Origin: Prorocentrum cordatum
Taxonomy: Eukaryota > Sar > Dinophyceae > Prorocentrales > Prorocentraceae
Length of the DNA: 64,000 bases
Assembly: GCA_963575745.1 (NCBI GenBank)
Contig: CAUYUJ010019914.1
Span: 104,227-168,226 of the forward strand
Direction: 5' to 3'
The notes under the pieces: generated by a model
What the model was told of the DNA's origin: nothing
Seen by the model: the letters and a program-made list of their open reading frames with translations, nothing else
Database searches by the model: none
Shown: in pieces, positions 46,975 through 58,469 of the stretch
How positions within the stretch are numbered: position 1 is the first letter of the stretch
Layout: every line of letters begins with the position of its first letter
Program-made: the position numbers and the translations under genes

Positions 46975-49695
46975 GTCGGCCTATCTGGCTGTTCCCAGTT
47001 CTGTACCGTCTGTGGGCGGCGGGCCGCGCTCGCTTGTTTGCCCAGTGGAGGTGCAGCTGGGAGGGCGCAGAGTGGCGGCAAGGGGCGGAAGAACTCGCGA
47101 GGGGAGCTTGCCTTGGAATTGGAGGCGGCCGACGCCTTGTCGGAAGAGGTCGTCGGCGCGGCGCTGGATTGGCGCAAGGCTTATAACCAGGTCGACCTCC
47201 GGACCCTCCCGACGCGCGTGCTGGGGTCCCGGACCGAGTGTCGAAACTAGCGATGGCTGCCTACGCCGCCCGCAGGCGTGTTCGGGTGGGCAAGGCCATC
47301 GGCGAACCGTGGCGGCCTTCCCGGGGCCTCCTTCCAGGCTGCCCGTTAGCGGTGTTCTTCCTGGCGGTGTTGACCTGGCCATGGATGACGGCCACTGGCC
47401 GGCTGGACGACCAGCTGCGCCAGCGCGTCTATGTGGATGACTTTACGCTTTGGGCGCGGACGGCGGCAGAGGACAGCGCGGGCGCCGCCGAGGCGGTGCG
47501 AGACGCGCTGCGCCTCATTGCCTCGTTCGAGGCAGCGATGGGGTGGACACTTAATTGCGCCAAGAGCCGGCAGTTCGCGAGCAGCAGGGACTTGCGGCGT
47601 TGGCTCGCGGAGCAGGTCCCGGACATCCAGGCTAGCCTTGAGTTTCGGGACCTGGGCGTCGCCGTCACAGCTGGCCGGGCCAGGCGCTGCGCGGTCGCGG
47701 CGGCGCGGGTGCATGGGGCGTCCACGCGTTTCGCCCAACTCGGCCGCTTGCCGCTCCGCTTCAGCAGCCGCTGCCTGCTTGGCGCTGCAGCTGGCACGGC
47801 GGCGGGCATGTACGGCGCAGCTTGTGGGCGGCCTCCGGTTCGCGAGTTGGCCGGCCTGCGTGCCGCGGCGAAGAGGTCGGTTTGCCGCGGCGGTCTGCGC
47901 GCCTCGGCGGAGATCGTTTTCGGCGTCCTGGCGCCGAGCTGGCGCCTTGACCCGCTGGCGGTGACAGTGCTCGCGCCGCTGTGGCAGGCTGCCGGGGCCC
48001 TCCGACGCCGGCGGTTCCCTGGGGATTTTTGGAGGGAGGCCGCGGGCGCCATGGCTGCCGGGCACGGCTGGCGCTTCGGTCCGATCGCCGCCGCGATCCG
48101 CAGCATGGCTGAGCTGCACCTGGGCGCTGATGTCGAAGCCTGGATGGGCATCCCCGCCGCCCCAGACGGCTGGCGCCCAGCAGCCCGCGCCCTTCTTGAT
48201 ACGCGCGCGGTGTTGTTGGAAACCTGGGGGCGGCGAGAGGCCCGCGAGGTCGCGCGGCGAAGGGCCGATTTCCAGAGTCTGGCGGAGGGGATCGACCGCT
48301 GGGCGACGTGCCAGCTCCTGGAGTCCGGGAAGCTGGCACCTGACGCCGCCGGCGCGCTACGGACGGTGATCTCCGGCAAATGTGATCACGGAGTCCGTGG
48401 CGGCAAAATGGGGGCGGCCGCCAGCATGCCCTCATTGCAGCGCCGCGGTGGAGGACCTCGAGCACCGACTGTGACTTTGCCCGCGGTGGGAGACCACCCG
48501 CGCCGCGGCGTTGGCGCGCAGCGGCTTCACCCTGGCGGCCGCCCGCGCCTGCCTGCCAACCGAGGTCGCGCGCAGCGCGGTGCTGCCTCTGGACGCCCAC
48601 TTGGAGGCAAAGCGAGCGACGCCCAGGAGGCGCTCCAGCTGCCGCCGCTGCCAGACCCCGCCACGCCAGAGCTGCCGCAGGGGAGGGTCCGCGCTTGGAC
48701 TGACGGTTCTTGCCTGCACCCAGCCGACCCGCTGCTCGCTCGAGGCGGCTGGAGCGCGCGCCTCGAAGGCCCCCCCGTCGGGCACCTCGACAGCCACGGC
48801 CCTGTGGACGGCCGCCAGACGGCGCAGCGCGCGGAGCTTTGGGCTGCCACGCGCGCGTGCAGCCTGGCCGGGGCGGCAGTGGACATCGTCACCGACTCGC
48901 GATTCGTTGCGCGTGGGGTGGTCGCGCTGCGCGGCGGCGCGAACCCGATGAATTGACATCATGCTGATTTTGTGGGTGGCGATCGCGCCGCTCTGCCGCT
49001 CCGGGCTGCTGCGGGCTCGCTGGGTGAAAGCTCATTTGACCCGGGTGGAGGCTGCCGATCGGGGCATCTCGGCGGAGGACTGGGCCGGGAACGACGCGGC
49101 GAACACTTTGGCCGGCGCTGGCGCAAAGGCTCGGCTCCCACCGCTGGCGTTCCTCCAGCAGCGCACGCGGCAGTTGGAGGCGCTCGCGGCGGTCCAGCGC
49201 GCGGCGGCCGCCGTGGAGCCGGTAGCCCTGAAGGCCAACCACGGCCGCGCCGGCCCAGCTGGGCCCAGAGCCCGGCGCCGCCGGGCGGCGCCAGGCCACT
49301 GCCGCAGACGGGCGCCGCGAGAGGGGGATGCGGCAGCAGTCGCCGCCGCCGCAGCGCCGCGGGCTCGGGCGCGGCCTGGGCCGCCAGCGGTTGCCGCGCC
49401 CCCCGAGCACGGCCCTGGGCAGGCGGCCGCGGCGAGGGCGTTGTTTGAAGGCGACGCCTGGCTACCGCATGCGGCGGTGCAGGGCCCGGCGTGGGTCGCT
49501 TGCCTGAAGTGCGGGTGTTGGGCGCCGTGCTGGCGGCGGCTCGCGGGCCGGCCCTGCGGCGGGTGGGCTCCCGCGTTGCCGCGGCGGGCCGCCATGCTGC
49601 TCCTGCTGCCTGCAGAGCCCGCTGGCGGCCGCGACGCCGAGTGGCGCGCGGCCCTGCGGGCTCGTCTGCAAGAGCGGCTGGGCGCCCCTGAGTAA
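46975..49695 (+). pseudogene. 5'-truncated LINE-like RT and RNase H pseudogene
   Basis: Blocks in order: motif A ALDWRKAYNQVDL (47161-47199, frame 1), motif B GLLPGCPLAVFF (about 47330), motif C VYVDDFTLWA (about 47427), GWTLNCAKS and FRDLGVAV (frame 3), a CPHC...H...C zinc-like block (48427 onward, frame 1), RNase H AWTDGSC (48690), QRAELWAAT, IVTDSRF (frame 3), then VKAHLT and DWAGNDAANTLA (49026-49115, frame 1). Frames change near 47230, 48400, 48650 and 48970. TGA codons lie at 48472 (where HRL is usually followed by Trp) and 48954. Catalytic residues survive but the protein cannot be made. It ends at 49695 with HAAVQGPAWVACLKCG and a stop. The N-terminal half is missing. Confidence 0.75.
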
Positions 49696-49824
49696 TCGGG
49701 TGGGCGCGCGCCGGGGCCGCCCCGAGGGCGGCGGCGCGGCCGCTGTTGTTCCCCCTCTGCCTCCCGCCACTCCCCCCCTTCTCTTTGTCCCCGCCTTGCC
49801 ACTGGGCTCCTGCGCCCTGGTAGA

Positions 49825-50110
49825 AGGTGTGGTGGTGGTGGTGGTGTGGTGGTTTGTGGTGGGTTGTGATGGCTTGTGGTGGTGGTGGGTTGTGGTGTGG
49901 TGGCGTTTTTGGTGGTGGTGGTGGTGGTGGTGGTGGTGGTGGTGGTGGTGGTGGTGGTGGTGGTGGTGGTGGTGGTGGTGGTGGTGGTGGTGGTGGTGTA
50001 GTGGTTTGTGGTGATGGCGATGGTTGTGGTGGGTTGTGGTGATTGTGGTGCTGGTGGTAATTACTTGTGGTGCCGGTGGTGTGGTGGTTTGTGGTGGTGG
50101 TGGCGTGGCT
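49825..50110. repeat. (TGG)n tract downstream of the truncated retroelement
   Basis: GGT/TGG tract, pure for ~100 bp at 49910-50000. With 45836-46974 it flanks the retroelement on both sides. Confidence 0.95.
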
Positions 50111-50122
50111 TTCGGGTCTTCC

Positions 50123-50250
50123 CGCCACCGTGTTTTGTTTTTGGGTCAGAGTTCTAATGGATGCCTCTTGTGGTCTCGTCAGATGGGTCTCGGGGGCGTC
50201 TGAGGAGTATTTGTGATGCCACGTGGGCCTTCCTAAGGGCCTATCGGTGG
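50123..50250 (+). repeat. Direct repeat R, right copy
   Basis: GCCACCGTGTTTTGTTTTTG, GTCAGAGTTCTAATGGATGCC and GTATTTGTGATGCC match 45699-45835 with scattered differences. Confidence 0.7.
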
Positions 50251-51210
50251 CTTTTGGGGGGCGATGGCTCGATATGGCGTCTGTGTTTCCCCTCTGGGCC
50301 CTCTCTGGTCATCGTCGCTGCGTCCCCGCCGTCGGCGCTGCTGGCCGCCGCCAGCGCCGGCGCCGGCGCCAGCGCGGGGGGGGGGGTTGGACCCCCCCCC
50401 GTGTGCTCTCTCTGGTCATCGTCGCTGCGTCCCCGCCGTCGGCGCTGCTGGCCGCCGCCAGCGCATGCGCCGCCAGCGCAGGCGCCGGGGGAGGGGGGGG
50501 GGCGGTTCGGACCCCCCCCCTTCTGGGAGAGCGGGGGGGGTCGGGAGAGGGGGGGGGTGGGGGGAGGGGAGTCCCGCTGTTTCCAATCGACGGCGCCGAG
50601 TGTTGGGGGGCGGGGGGCCCACCCCCAGGTTCGAAACACGCGCTGCCGACTGTTCGCAAAGCGGGCGCCCGTGAAACGCGTTCCCTCGAAGGCCTCGACC
50701 CTCGACCGATCGACGACGACGATGACGACGACGACGACGACGACCTCCGATGTCCTGTCGGAGCAACCCAGAGCTTCCATGAACATCCGGAATGTCCTCA
50801 AACATCGAAGAGTTCGCGCAAACATGTACTCTTCATTACAGCAACCAGAAGTCATTCCAATCAAACGCGACGGCGACAACGGCAACCACGACGCCGGTCC
50901 CCAGAGGCTCCCCGAAGGCTTCGGATTCGGAGGCCCTTGGAGGCTTTAAAAAACCCCGAAAGGTTCCAAACGATGACGAAGATCTCCACCCCGGAATCTC
51001 GATCACCAATGGACCGATCGTTCGACGGCGGCGGCGACGACGACGACGACCCCTCCCTGCGAGGACAGCGATGGCGACTGGCGGCTCGGCTGCGCGCGCC
51101 GCCGGAGCGGTAGCGTCAGCAGCAGCAGCAGCTCCGACGGCTCCCCGGCCTCCTGCGACGAGGACGCCGCCCCGGGGCGCTGCCCCAGGCCCCCCCGCAG
51201 GGGTCCGAGC
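50251..51210. other. GC-rich direct repeat, CGA-rich spacer; no gene seen
   Basis: CTGGTCATCGTCGCTGCGTC plus following ~60 bp occurs twice (50307 and 50411), each followed by a G8-12/C9-10 stretch. CGA runs occur at 50711-50740 and 51020-51050. Open frames are compositional. Confidence 0.45.
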
Positions 51211-51386
51211 ACATGGGGTCGGAGGGGCGCGCCGCATTACCGATGCATCGGCGGTGCGGCTCGATGTAGAGCTCGATTTCCTCCACGCCGACGTCGCCGC
51301 TGCATCGCCGATGCATCGGCGATGCAGCGGCGATGCGGCGCAATGCTCCGGCCACATCTACCCGGACCCCATTTGGGAGGCCTCCA
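51211..51386 (+). mobile_element. Element C, copy 4
   Basis: CATGGGGTCGGAGGGGCGCG left, GATGCATCGGCGATGCAGCG inside, then GCAATGCTCCGGCCACATCT and GGACCCCATTTGGGAGGCCTC at the right. Arms are more diverged than in copies 1 and 3. Confidence 0.65.
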
Positions 51387-51732
51387 GTTGGGAGTGGGGG
51401 TCGGGTTTCGAGCGTCGAGCTTCGAGGAGCGAGGTTTTCGAGCGGGTTCCGCTTCTAGGGGGGCTCCTCATCGCCACGGTCGGAACCGCTTCAAGATTCT
51501 AGCTGAGCGACGCAATAAAAGGGGGTCGTCTGCGCCGACACTTGCGCGAATCTGCCTGCGTAAGGTCGTGCGTAAGCAACCTCGCTTCAAATGTGGCGTG
51601 CCGCGCGGGCGGCCCGCGTATGCCGCGGCTTAACGTCGTTACGTCACCTCGCATAAGACCCGTTTTTGATCATCGCTCAGCTTGGACAGACCCCAAGAAA
51701 GGTCTGGGGGGCTCGATGTTTGACCCCCTGCC
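51387..51732. other. Spacer, no gene seen
   Basis: Contains repeated TCGAGCG/TCGAGC words (51400-51450) and a possible CCTCGC-bounded palindromic stretch (51580-51655). No coding region supported. Confidence 0.35.
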
Positions 51733-51890
51733 CCAAGACCCCCTCGCGTTGTGAAGCAATCGCGACGGGAGGCTGTTGGTTATTTTCGGCTTCCAGTGGC
51801 CCTCTCACTGGGCCTGGGGATGGCCAAAACAGTTCGGGGTGAACTAGATGCATCGGGGAATGAGTCCAGACCTCTAGGGGCGAAGGGGGG
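51733..51890 (-). mobile_element. Element D, diverged reverse copy
   Basis: CAAGACCCCCTCGCGTTGTG, AATCGCGACGGGAGGCTGTT, GGGAATGAGTCCAGACCTC. The order fits the family, and the right end is lost. Confidence 0.55.
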
Positions 51891-52189
51891 GCTTCGAGTG
51901 TTGTATTCCCTTTCTTCAGTTCGAACGAGTCCCGGATTTTGTAAATTTTCTTAGTTGTTCTTCGATTTCGGACTCTTGGGGCCCATCTCGAGAGGGGCAC
52001 GAAAGTGAGGAACGTCCGCGATCCTCGACCATCGATCCGCAAGCCTCGACCGTGGACCGACGAGGACGAGGACGCGTTGGAGTGGGCGGTCGGGCGGGAC
52101 ATAAGAGCGTGCGGGCGGGCGGGGCATGTAGTGTCGGTTGCGGTCGTGGACGGTGCGAGGTTGGTGGTGAAGACACCCGGAACAAAAAC

Positions 52190-52477
52190 AAAAAAACGAT
52201 TAAGAGTTCGACGACGGCGACGACGACGACGACGACGGTGACGACGACGACGGGCGGGACATCAAAGCGGACGTGCCTGGATCCTGGATTCTCGAGGCTT
52301 GATCTTCGATCGAGGACCCTCGTCTGTCGATCCTCGATCCTCGTCGCGTGGCCCAAGAAGGCGAGAGCGACGACGACGACGACGACGACGATGAGGACGA
52401 AGACGACGACGACGACGACGACCGCGACGACGACGACGACGACGACGACGACGGCCGCGACGACGACGAAGATGTCG

Positions 52478-52533
<56 letters not shown>

Positions 52534-52566
52534 CGCGACGACGACGACGGCTGCGGCGGCGAGGAC

Positions 52567-52597
<31 letters not shown>

Positions 52598-52620
52598 GAC
52601 GACGACGACCGCCCGAGGAC
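52190..52620. repeat. (CGA)n tract
   Basis: CGA/GAC tract interrupted at 52260-52360 by GATCCTCGA-type words. The plus frame from 52348 is poly-Asp and continues as GGLADALRALRRAPEEQRRT (about 52630-52690), which looks protein-like for ~40 codons. Too short to call a gene. Confidence 0.9.
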
Positions 52621-52889
52621 GGAGACGGCGGCCTCGCGGACGCGCTGCGCGCCCTGCGCAGGGCGCCGGAGGAGCAGAGGCGGACCGCGATCCAGGCCAT
52701 GCCGCAGGAGTGGCCCGGGGCGGCCCCCGCGGGGCGCTGCGGGGGCCCGCGGGCGGAGGGCAGCGGGGAAGCAGTGCGCGGTCGGGAAAGTCGTTGTGGG
52801 CTGGGGCCGTCGCGCCGCCGAGGCCGGTCCACCACGCTTCGGCGCGACATGCTGCGGTCAACCCGCAGAAGAAGGGTGGGCAGCCTTTC

Positions 52890-53350
52890 CGAGGAGGAGG
52901 CGGAGGAGGAGGAGGAGGAGGAGGAGGAGGAGGAGGAGGAGGAGGAGGAGGAGGAGGGTAGGGAGGTGGAGGAGGAGGGGAAGAGGAGGGGGAGTAGGAG
53001 AGGAGGGAGGGGAGGGGAGGAAGGATGGAGGAGGGAGGAGGAGGAGGAGGCGTAGGAGAAGGAGGAGGAAGGGCAGGGGAGGAGGGGGGCGAAGGAGGGG
53101 GGCAGAAAAAAAAAAGGGGAGGAGGTGAGGAGGGGGGCAGGAGGAGAGGGGGAGGCGCATGGGCAGGGGAAGGAGGAGGAGGATGAGGAGGAGGGAGCAC
53201 AGGGGCAGGGGGAGGGAGGGGGGAAGGGAGGGAGGAGGAGGAGGGAAGGAGGAGGAGGAGGAGGAGAAGGATGAGAGGAGGAGATGGAGGGGAGGGAGGA
53301 GGAGGAGGAGGAGGGAGGAGGAGGAGGAGGAGGAGGAGGAGGAGGATTTC
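52890..53350. repeat. (GGA)n tract
   Basis: Long polypurine tract, pure GGA at 52890-52955 and irregular GGA/GGGA after. Large Ser/Pro ORFs on the other strand (52200-53471) are translations of it. Confidence 0.95.
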
Positions 53351-53769
53351 TCGATCCGTCCTTGGCCGCTTTCGCAGGCCGCGCCCCGTTCGGAAAGTCT
53401 CGAAGCGGCCTTCCAGGGTCCAGGGCCCTTGCATCCTCATCGTGCTTCCGGATTATACGGGCGGACCGCATCCATGTCCCAGTCGTCGTGCGTCCACGTC
53501 CCGAGCCTCTCCAGGCCTATCCGCTCGCAGGGCATAGCGTGTTGCCGGGGCAGCCGCCGCGGCACGTTGGGGGTATCGAGGATTGCGAGAGATTGGTCCT
53601 CCTAAGGCTCCCTGATCGGCCCCTCTGCTGCCACCGCGGGACCCGAGGGTGCGTCGCAATGGCTGGAGTGTGTTCCCAACCATCCTGTGCTGTTGGGGTC
53701 TACTTCGAGTCAGCAGCGCCCCGCGTCTTTCCTTCTCACCTCCTCCCCCTCTCGCCGTCGTCGTCGACA
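53351..53769. other. Spacer, no gene seen
   Basis: Unique-looking sequence with short overlapping open frames on both strands and no motif. Confidence 0.35.
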
Positions 53770-54010
53770 TCAGCATTCTCATCTTCAGCGTTACCGTCGT
53801 CATCTCATCATCATCATCATCAGCAGCAGCAGCAGCATCAGCATCATCATCATCAGCATCATCACCACCACCAGCAGCAGCAACAGCATCATCATCATCA
53901 GCAGCATCATCATCGTCGTCGTCATCGTCGTCGTCATCATCAGCATATTTCATCAGCAGCAGCATCATCATAATCAGCAGCAGCAGTAGCAGCAGCACCA
54001 GCAGCATCAG
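53770..54010. repeat. (CAT)n / (CAG)n / (CGT)n tract
   Basis: Interleaved CAT, CAG, CAC and CGT trinucleotides (53798-54010). Reads as poly-His/Gln or poly-Ser/Ile in one direction and poly-Asp/Leu/Met in the other. Confidence 0.95.
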
Positions 54011-54389
54011 GATCACCCGCATCACCATAGCACTACCACCCTCATCTGTCAAATTTCGGAATACTTCTGAGACGCTTTTTGGGCCCATACTACGCCGTTG
54101 CAAAAGTTCGTCACGTTTTATGGGGGCGTCAAGATAATGCAGGTTTCGTCCGTCACGTCTTCGTGGGCGGGCGGGCGGAGGCTGACTCCTCCTGTCCCGA
54201 CCGCGACAAGCTGACCCCCTTCCCTCCTTAGCATTCCAGCGGGCTGGTTCAAGAGCGGTCGGATCAAAGGTCCGGGATTTCCAAGTCTGGGATTTCATCA
54301 GCAAAAAATAGTTGATGGGTATTTCTGAATCCCGACGTAACAAAACACGCGGTTGTGGAAATCCTATTTGGCGGGATTTTGCCTTGCCA

Positions 54390-54985
54390 GCGCAAGACGA
54401 CGGAATACCAATTCATGGAGGGAGTTCCACCGAAGGCTCTAGTGGGAGGTTTTGCATGGCCCCACCGTGCCGATTTCACCACACCCTTAACACGCTTCGT
54501 GGCTCCGTAGGGAGCTCTAACGAATATCCCAGTGGCAGGGACGGCATGGCTCTACCGCCTATCATGTCAGCACACCCCTCACACGTTTCGGTGCCCCACT
54601 AGGAGCGCCACCGAAGGCCCCAGTGGGAGGGTTTGCATGAGCTTCCACTTTTCATTCAGGCACACTACTTACACCCCAGGCCCCTGTTGCCCCAGTGGCA
54701 GGGTTCGCACGAGCACCCGCCTCTCATGTTGGCACAAGTCTCGCACGTTTCGTGGCCCCAAATGGAACCCCACCGAAGGCCCGAGTGGGAGGGTTCGCGC
54801 GAGTTCCTTCCTTATTCCGGCGCGCCCCTCGGATGCTTCGTGGCCCCATAGCGAGTTAAACCAAGGCCCTGGTGGCAGGGTTCCGATGAGTTTCCGCCTT
54901 TCATGTAGGCACACCCCTCACACGCTTCGTGGCCCCAAAGGAACTCCACCGAAGTCCCCCGCGGCAGGGTTCGCATGAGCCCCCA
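54390..54985 (-). repeat. Repeat J tandem array, reverse orientation
   Basis: About six ~95-bp units on the minus strand. In this orientation they read GGCAGGGTTCGCATGAGC..., CACACCCCTCACACGCTTCG, TGGCCCC and GAACTCCACCGAAGGCCC. Forward copies occur at 57285-57460, 58150-58215, 58965-59140, 63290-63500 and 63815-64000. No gene inside. Confidence 0.85.
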
Positions 54986-56173
54986 GAATGCGAAATGATG
55001 GCCCAAGACGCTGCCAAGAAACAAGTCACTCTTCCGACGGCTCTCAAGGCTCCCAGGTGGCCTCCAAGAGACCCCACGAGAGGTCCGAGAGGCGTCCCAG
55101 GATGGCCCGAAGAGGCCAAAATCGTAGAGTTTCATTGTTTTTATTTCATGTTGACGGCTTCTCACGTTTTCGAGCTTCCAACGCTCCAAGAACGCCGAAG
55201 AGCCGCCCAAGACCGCCCCAAGACCACCCAAGAGACCCTCAGGACTGCCCCAAGACGGGCCAAGGAGGCTCCAAGATTGCCCAAGAGGCCCCAAGACCAC
55301 CCCAGAACAGGCCCAAGATGGGCCCAAGAGCGGGAGCAGGAGGCTTCCAGAGACCTCCGAGAGGCCTCCGGGACCCCCCAGAGGCCCCCAACACACCCCC
55401 GGTCCCTGAGAGACCCCAAAAAGACGCCGACGAGGCTCCAAGAACAGCCCAAGAGAGCTGCGAGAGCCGTCCCGAGAGAGCCCAACGAGGGTAAAATCGT
55501 TGATTTCTAATTATTTTTCTAATGTTTTTCGCCTTGTCACGTTTTCCCGCTTCAAACCCTAATCAAGAATTCCGTTTTTTTCCAAAGTGGACGCCTACTC
55601 GGAGATCCCACACATCCCCTGACATCTGGCCGGTACCGCGCCTCCCGGCTTCCCGGGGGGCCCCCAAGACGCCCAAGGACAGCCCAAGACGACCCCAAGG
55701 AGCCCCCAGAACGTACAGAACGGCCCAACACGCTCCCGCGCAGCCCGAGACACCCTTCCGACGGCTCTCCAGGCCTCCAGGAGGCCTCCAGAAACCCCAG
55801 GGTGTCCAGAAGATCCCACACCCCTGAGAGGCCCGGCTAACAAAACCCGCGAGGCACTAACAAAAAAAACGCCGAACAGCGCCGAGGAATTGGAAAACAA
55901 TAGAAATCCCGCAATTCGTTTTTTTTCTCCAAGATTGGCCCCCGGTCTACTCTTGCACAACAGACCGCAATTCAGACCCCCCTCACCTCCCAAAAAAGAA
56001 CCCAGGAAGCATTGGAGGGCCCCAAATCGTTGAATACCTAAAGGGAATTCATGATTTCTGCGTTTCCGTACTTCCTCTTCTATACGATTCCGAGGCTTGC
56101 GCAGGACCTCCAAGGGAGTACGCGAGAAGCGACCAACATGGGATTACATGAGTTAGCCTATCAAACCTAGCTG
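54986..56173. other. CCCAAGA-rich repeats and spacer, no gene seen
   Basis: 55010-55500 and 55650-55830 are dominated by GCCCAAGA, CCTCCAAGA and GAGGCC words, like 35750-36110 and the 354-bp array. ATTTCATTGTTTTTA (55140 region) and TTCGAGCTTCCAACGCTCC resemble the layout at 35850-35910. The remainder to 56173 holds nothing recognisable. Confidence 0.45.
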
Positions 56174-56278
56174 GAACCATCGCGCGCGCGAAGCTCGCGC
56201 GATGGTTCTAGTATATAAGTATGCATGCATGCATGCATGCATGCATGACTGTATTTTGTTGGTATGCATTTTTATATA

Positions 56279-56318
<40 letters not shown>
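56174..56318. repeat. Perfect hairpin followed by (GCAT)n and (TA)n
   Basis: GAACCATCGCGCG (56174) and CGCGCGATGGTTC (to 56208) pair perfectly over 13 bp. Next come TGCATGCATGCATGCATGCA (56221 on) and a TA run (56277-56317). The TA run is one of the two dinucleotide tracts in the window. Confidence 0.85.
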
Positions 56319-56319
<1 letters not shown>

Positions 56320-57284
56320 ACAAGACTGCAATTGGCGCTTCGCGCTATGCACCGTGGTCCTTGAAGTTTGATTTGCAGGCGGAATTGCAGGAAGGTCAAG
56401 CCGACAACTTATGTCTAACTCCTTGTTGCATTTTCCGACATCACCGTTCTAATCATGTTCTTCGTGATCCTTTTTCATGCATGCGTTTCCTCTTGTTCGC
56501 TCTACCGTGCGTATTCTCCCTCCTCAGCTCTTTTTTGCCGAGGCTCCTCTTTGAAGAGCCTCTGGAGGCTTCACGGAAGTTTTCCATGCTTTCTTGGGGC
56601 TTTTTGGAGGCCTCCTGGGCGTCTTCTGGGGGCCTCTGGGGGCTTCCTCGGGCCACCCTGCCTCTAAGAGCGGTCTCCTTGAACGACCGGGTCACGGTTT
56701 GGAATGCTTCGGAGGGTGTTTGGGGGCCATTTTGGGCCGCCATGGGGCTTTCTTAGGCCATCTTGGATCCTTGTTGTGCCGTCTTGGGGCTCTTTTGACT
56801 TCCTGGAAACCCTTCCGAATGGTTGTGGGGCGATTTTCGAGCCTCCCAGGCGGCTTCGGACACCCAAAAGACGGCCGCCTTGGAGCATAGGGAAGCCGAA
56901 AAGAAGTGAACCCCAACTGGGAACCGCGCGCTGGTTAGTATCCGCTGGTTAGTATCCATATCGATGACATATATGCAGATATATGCAAGTTATAACCAAC
57001 ATACATGTCACATGGATGTTGGCTATGTCCGATGCATCTAGGGCAAACGGTTGTTATGTGTAGCGATGGCCATACAAAGCCATAGGCGACTTTCCAAGTC
57101 CATATGAGCGACCTAGTAAGTGGTTAAGTTAAGTAGAGCCTGACACTTAGGGAGGATAGCGCAAAGCGCTTAGCGCACTTACGCAACCAACATAGAACGG
57201 ACTTACAACAAGGATAGCTAAGTCCATTTAGCTAAGTCCGCCCCGTCTGGCTAAGTCGACTTAGCTGAGGGCCCCGTATTAGGA
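56319..57284. other. Spacer, GC-rich then AT-richer, no gene seen
   Basis: 56540-56890 is rich in GGGGGCCTCTGG and CTTGGGGC words, the reverse complement of the CCCAAGA family. 56930-57250 is less GC-rich with TAGTATCC and CTAAGTC direct repeats (GCTAAGTCCGCCCCGTCTGG, CTAAGTCGACTTAGC). Confidence 0.4.
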
Positions 57285-57470
57285 AACTCCACCGAAGGTG
57301 AGGCCACGATCCGCGTAAGGGGTGTGCCAAAATGGGCGGCGGTGCCATGCGAACCATGCCACTGGGGCAATGGGTTGAGCTCCATATGTGGTCACGAACT
57401 GTGTGAGGGGTGTGCCGACATAGGCATGCGCTGAGCGGGGAAGGGCATGTGTTGACCGCATTCAAGACCT
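57285..57470 (+). repeat. Repeat J, two forward units
   Basis: AAACTCCACCGAAGGTGAGG, GTGAGGGGTGTGCC (57407), GCGGTGCCATGCGAACCATG, CCACTGGGGCAATGGG: the repeat J unit in forward orientation. Confidence 0.8.
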
Positions 57471-58046
57471 TATGGTCGGCGCTTTCACGACGTTAACCCC
57501 ATTGTGACATTGCAAGTTAAGATAATGAGGTATACGGATAAATATTCGACACCTCATATCATCGATTTGGAAATATCATACGCGGAAATACAGGATTCAG
57601 AAATAACATATTCAGAGAATACTATATTCTGAAATAAACAGTTCATGAATACGAATACTCAATCACCTGAGGAAGTATTGCCATTAACATATTCGGACAT
57701 TAATTTTTAATGCATTCGGAATTAATAGCATCATAATAGGACTTCTGTGTTCATGCTGTTTCTTCATGTACAGTAGTAACACACTTATCAATACAAAGGC
57801 AACTGTACGTTTGTAATAAATAACAAACCGAATTGCACCACATAGCGCGCGGCTATCTGGTGCACCCGCGTTGCGTACACTATGATTCACAACAGTGATA
57901 TGTTCGTGCGAAAGGCATGCTGTTCTGGGGAATTGGCGGGCAAGTTGCAAACCGAATTTGTCAATCCCAAGACGAAGAACTGTTTCTCTTGAAAGGAGAC
58001 AGACACACATACATATATATATACATATGTACATATGTATATATAT

Positions 58047-58080
<34 letters not shown>

Positions 58081-58149
58081 TGTACTATCATATATGTGGC
58101 ATGTCCCTTCCCTTCCCCTGTCACCCCCCCTCCCCTCCCGTTTCTTTCC
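57471..58149. other. AT-rich stretch and (AT)n tract, no gene seen
   Basis: 57510-57760 is the most AT-rich part of the window (GAAATAACATATTCAG, GAATACTATATTCTG and similar short repeats). 58005-58085 is a TATA/CATA dinucleotide tract. No coding region. Confidence 0.5.
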
Positions 58150-58455
58150 TTGGGGCCCTGGGCCGTGTGAACTCCCTATGGGGCCACGAACCGTGTGACG
58201 GAGTGTGCCGTATTGAGGGCTTGCGTGTTTGCAGCACCCCCCCCCACGATAGCTTACATAATTTTGTGTTGCAGTAAAGGCTGTGTAAAGAGTGTGATTT
58301 GCCGTACTTCCACCGCAAGATTACATATTTATGGTTTGCGGCACGCGTTATGTGAAGCTTGTGTGTTGACGCACGTCCCCCAACAGTTTACATGTTTGTG
58401 CTTTGCCGCATGAATTATATAAGGTTTGTGCTTCAGCATCCCCCAAAATCATATA
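58150..58455 (+). repeat. Repeat J unit followed by ~70-bp repeat Q units
   Basis: One J unit (CTCCCTATGGGGCCACGAAC) then three Q units sharing TTACATAATTTTGTG, GCGTTATGTGAAGCTTGTGT and a CACGTCCCCCAACAG-type end. The same J-Q arrangement recurs at 63290-63810. Confidence 0.75.
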
Positions 58456-58469
58456 ATAATCCCAATAAC

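Noticed and set aside
46301-47440. Val/Gly/Trp-rich plus frame leading into the RT
   Set aside because: The first two thirds is the TGG tract. Only the RT part from about 46975 is retained, as a pseudogene.
52200-53471. ~420-codon Ser/Pro-rich minus-strand frames
   Set aside because: Translation of GGA and CGA tracts. No non-repetitive segment with protein-like composition of useful length.
56200-56320. TATA-box promoter at the TA-rich block
   Set aside because: It is a TA dinucleotide tract with no gene downstream in a fitting position. Dinoflagellate promoters are not known to use a typical TATA box.
57325-57336. Reverse SL-like GTGCCAAAATGG
   Set aside because: It belongs to repeat J, whose other copies read GTGCCGAAATGG. 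Similarity is limited to 10 bases.
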